From contig NZ_JABGNA010000002.1 in NCBI RefSeq assembly GCF_013149275.1, positions 558,001-622,000 on the forward strand: a stretch of 64,000 bases of DNA, written 5' to 3'. The first letter of the stretch is position 1, and the number at the start of each line of letters is the position of its first letter. This DNA is from Mucilaginibacter sp. SG564. Its GTDB lineage: Bacteria > Bacteroidota > Bacteroidia > Sphingobacteriales > Sphingobacteriaceae. The notes below the pieces were generated by a model. The model ran no database searches, was not told the origin of the DNA, and saw nothing but the letters and a program-made list of their open reading frames with translations. Below, in pieces: positions 63,571 to 64,000 of this stretch. The position numbers and the translations under genes are program-made.

Positions 63571-64000
63571 ATGAAAAAGACCCTTTTGAGCCTTATGGCT
63601 ATTCCTGTGCTTCATTTCACGGTATCGGCCCAATCCAAAGGCTTTAAACCTTTATTTGATGGTAAAACAACCACCGGTTGGCATACCTATTTAAAAACAG
63701 GTTCTGGTGCATGGAAAGTTGTTGACGGCGCGTTACAGCTTGATCCAAAAGCCGAGGGCCAGGGCGACCTGGTTACTGATGGTGAATACGAAAATTATGA
63801 ACTGAAACTGGATTGGAAAATATCCGAAACAGGCAACAGCGGAATTATTTTTGGTGTGCACGAAGACCCTAAATTTAACGAAACTTACCTTACCGGTATC
63901 GAAATGCAGGTATTGGATAACGCCAAAGCCAGCGACAACAAAAAAGCAAATCACCTTGCGGGCTCTTTATATGATATGAAGGCCCCTTCTGCAGATGTAG
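63571..64000 (+). CDS. DUF1080 (3-keto-disaccharide hydrolase domain) protein, 3' end outside window
   Basis: The frame starts at ATG 63571 and is open to the window edge (143 residues). Signal peptide MKKTLLSLMAIPVLHFTVSA, then the DUF1080 concanavalin-like sandwich: GFKPLFDGKTTTGWHTYLK, WKVVDGALQLDPKAEG, GDLVTDGEYENYELKLDWKI, SGIIFGVHED and TGIEMQVLDNAKASD. These exported proteins hydrolyse or bind 3-keto glycosides or other sugars in Bacteroidota. C-terminus not seen. Confidence 0.9.
   Translation, partial: MKKTLLSLMAIPVLHFTVSAQSKGFKPLFDGKTTTGWHTYLKTGSGAWKVVDGALQLDPKAEGQGDLVTDGEYENYELKLDWKISETGNSGIIFGVHEDPKFNETYLTGIEMQVLDNAKASDNKKANHLAGSLYDMKAPSADV

Overview
The window is chromosomal DNA of a Bacteroidota bacterium, most likely family Sphingobacteriaceae (Mucilaginibacter or Pedobacter-like). 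This is inferred from gene content (GH97 SusB-like enzyme, 7TMR-DISM sensor, DUF3943, DUF4097, DUF1080, DUF6428, NIPSNAP), from a Bacteroidota-type promoter (TTTG-N20-TAnnTTTG) before the initiator tRNA, from weak Shine-Dalgarno sequences, and from abundant short palindromic repeats between genes. The species cannot be fixed from the sequence alone.

Layout. 1-9.3 kb is housekeeping: a truncated zinc metalloprotease, an aspartyl protease with PDZ, dacB, murQ, a CtpA-type S41 protease, der and era, then initiator tRNA-fMet. 9.7-22 kb holds small secreted proteins, alpha/beta hydrolases, a frameshifted beta-lactamase-fold hydrolase, two Crp/Fnr regulators, an acyltransferase and several unrecognised lipoproteins. 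22-31 kb has GH2 and GH97 glycosidases, an M23 peptidase, a DUF4097 protein, a frameshifted outer-membrane protein and a second serine hydrolase. 33-39.8 kb is a beta-glucan cluster: GH30 then two GH16 lipoproteins in one operon, downstream of a membrane sensor (7TMR-DISM) whose C-terminus is an IS1595-type transposase zinc ribbon plus HTH.

39.9-46.5 kb looks like one functional island: modABC molybdate importer; on the minus strand an ECF sigma factor, a soluble zinc-finger anti-sigma factor and a methionine/lysine-rich MXKDX secreted peptide; divergently, DUF1223, a membrane cytochrome b and a Tat-exported YedY/MsrP-like molybdoenzyme. The set resembles the SigF-NrsF-MrpX-YedY hypochlorite-scavenging system of Azospira, built here from partly different parts.

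46.5-58.9 kb is accessory: a GPH-type symporter, an S41 lipoprotein, two Tat-type proteins, an arsenic operon (arsR, DUF6428, an ArsN-ArsC fusion, acr3), and cysE/cysM, separated by long dispersed repeats. Two ~700 bp repeat copies lie in inverted orientation about 8.4 kb apart around the symporter-to-ars segment; a third partial copy follows cysM. 59-64 kb carries a GH43 enzyme translationally coupled to a DEAD-box helicase, a CBS-domain protein, an OMPLA-like outer-membrane protein, and the start of a DUF1080 protein.

The leading candidates for undescribed biology are the sensor-transposase fusion beside the glucanase operon and the sigma/anti-sigma/Met-rich-peptide/molybdoenzyme island. 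Candidate operators include a 50-bp element shared by two divergent promoter regions, 21-bp-spaced direct repeats, and duplicated ArsR sites.
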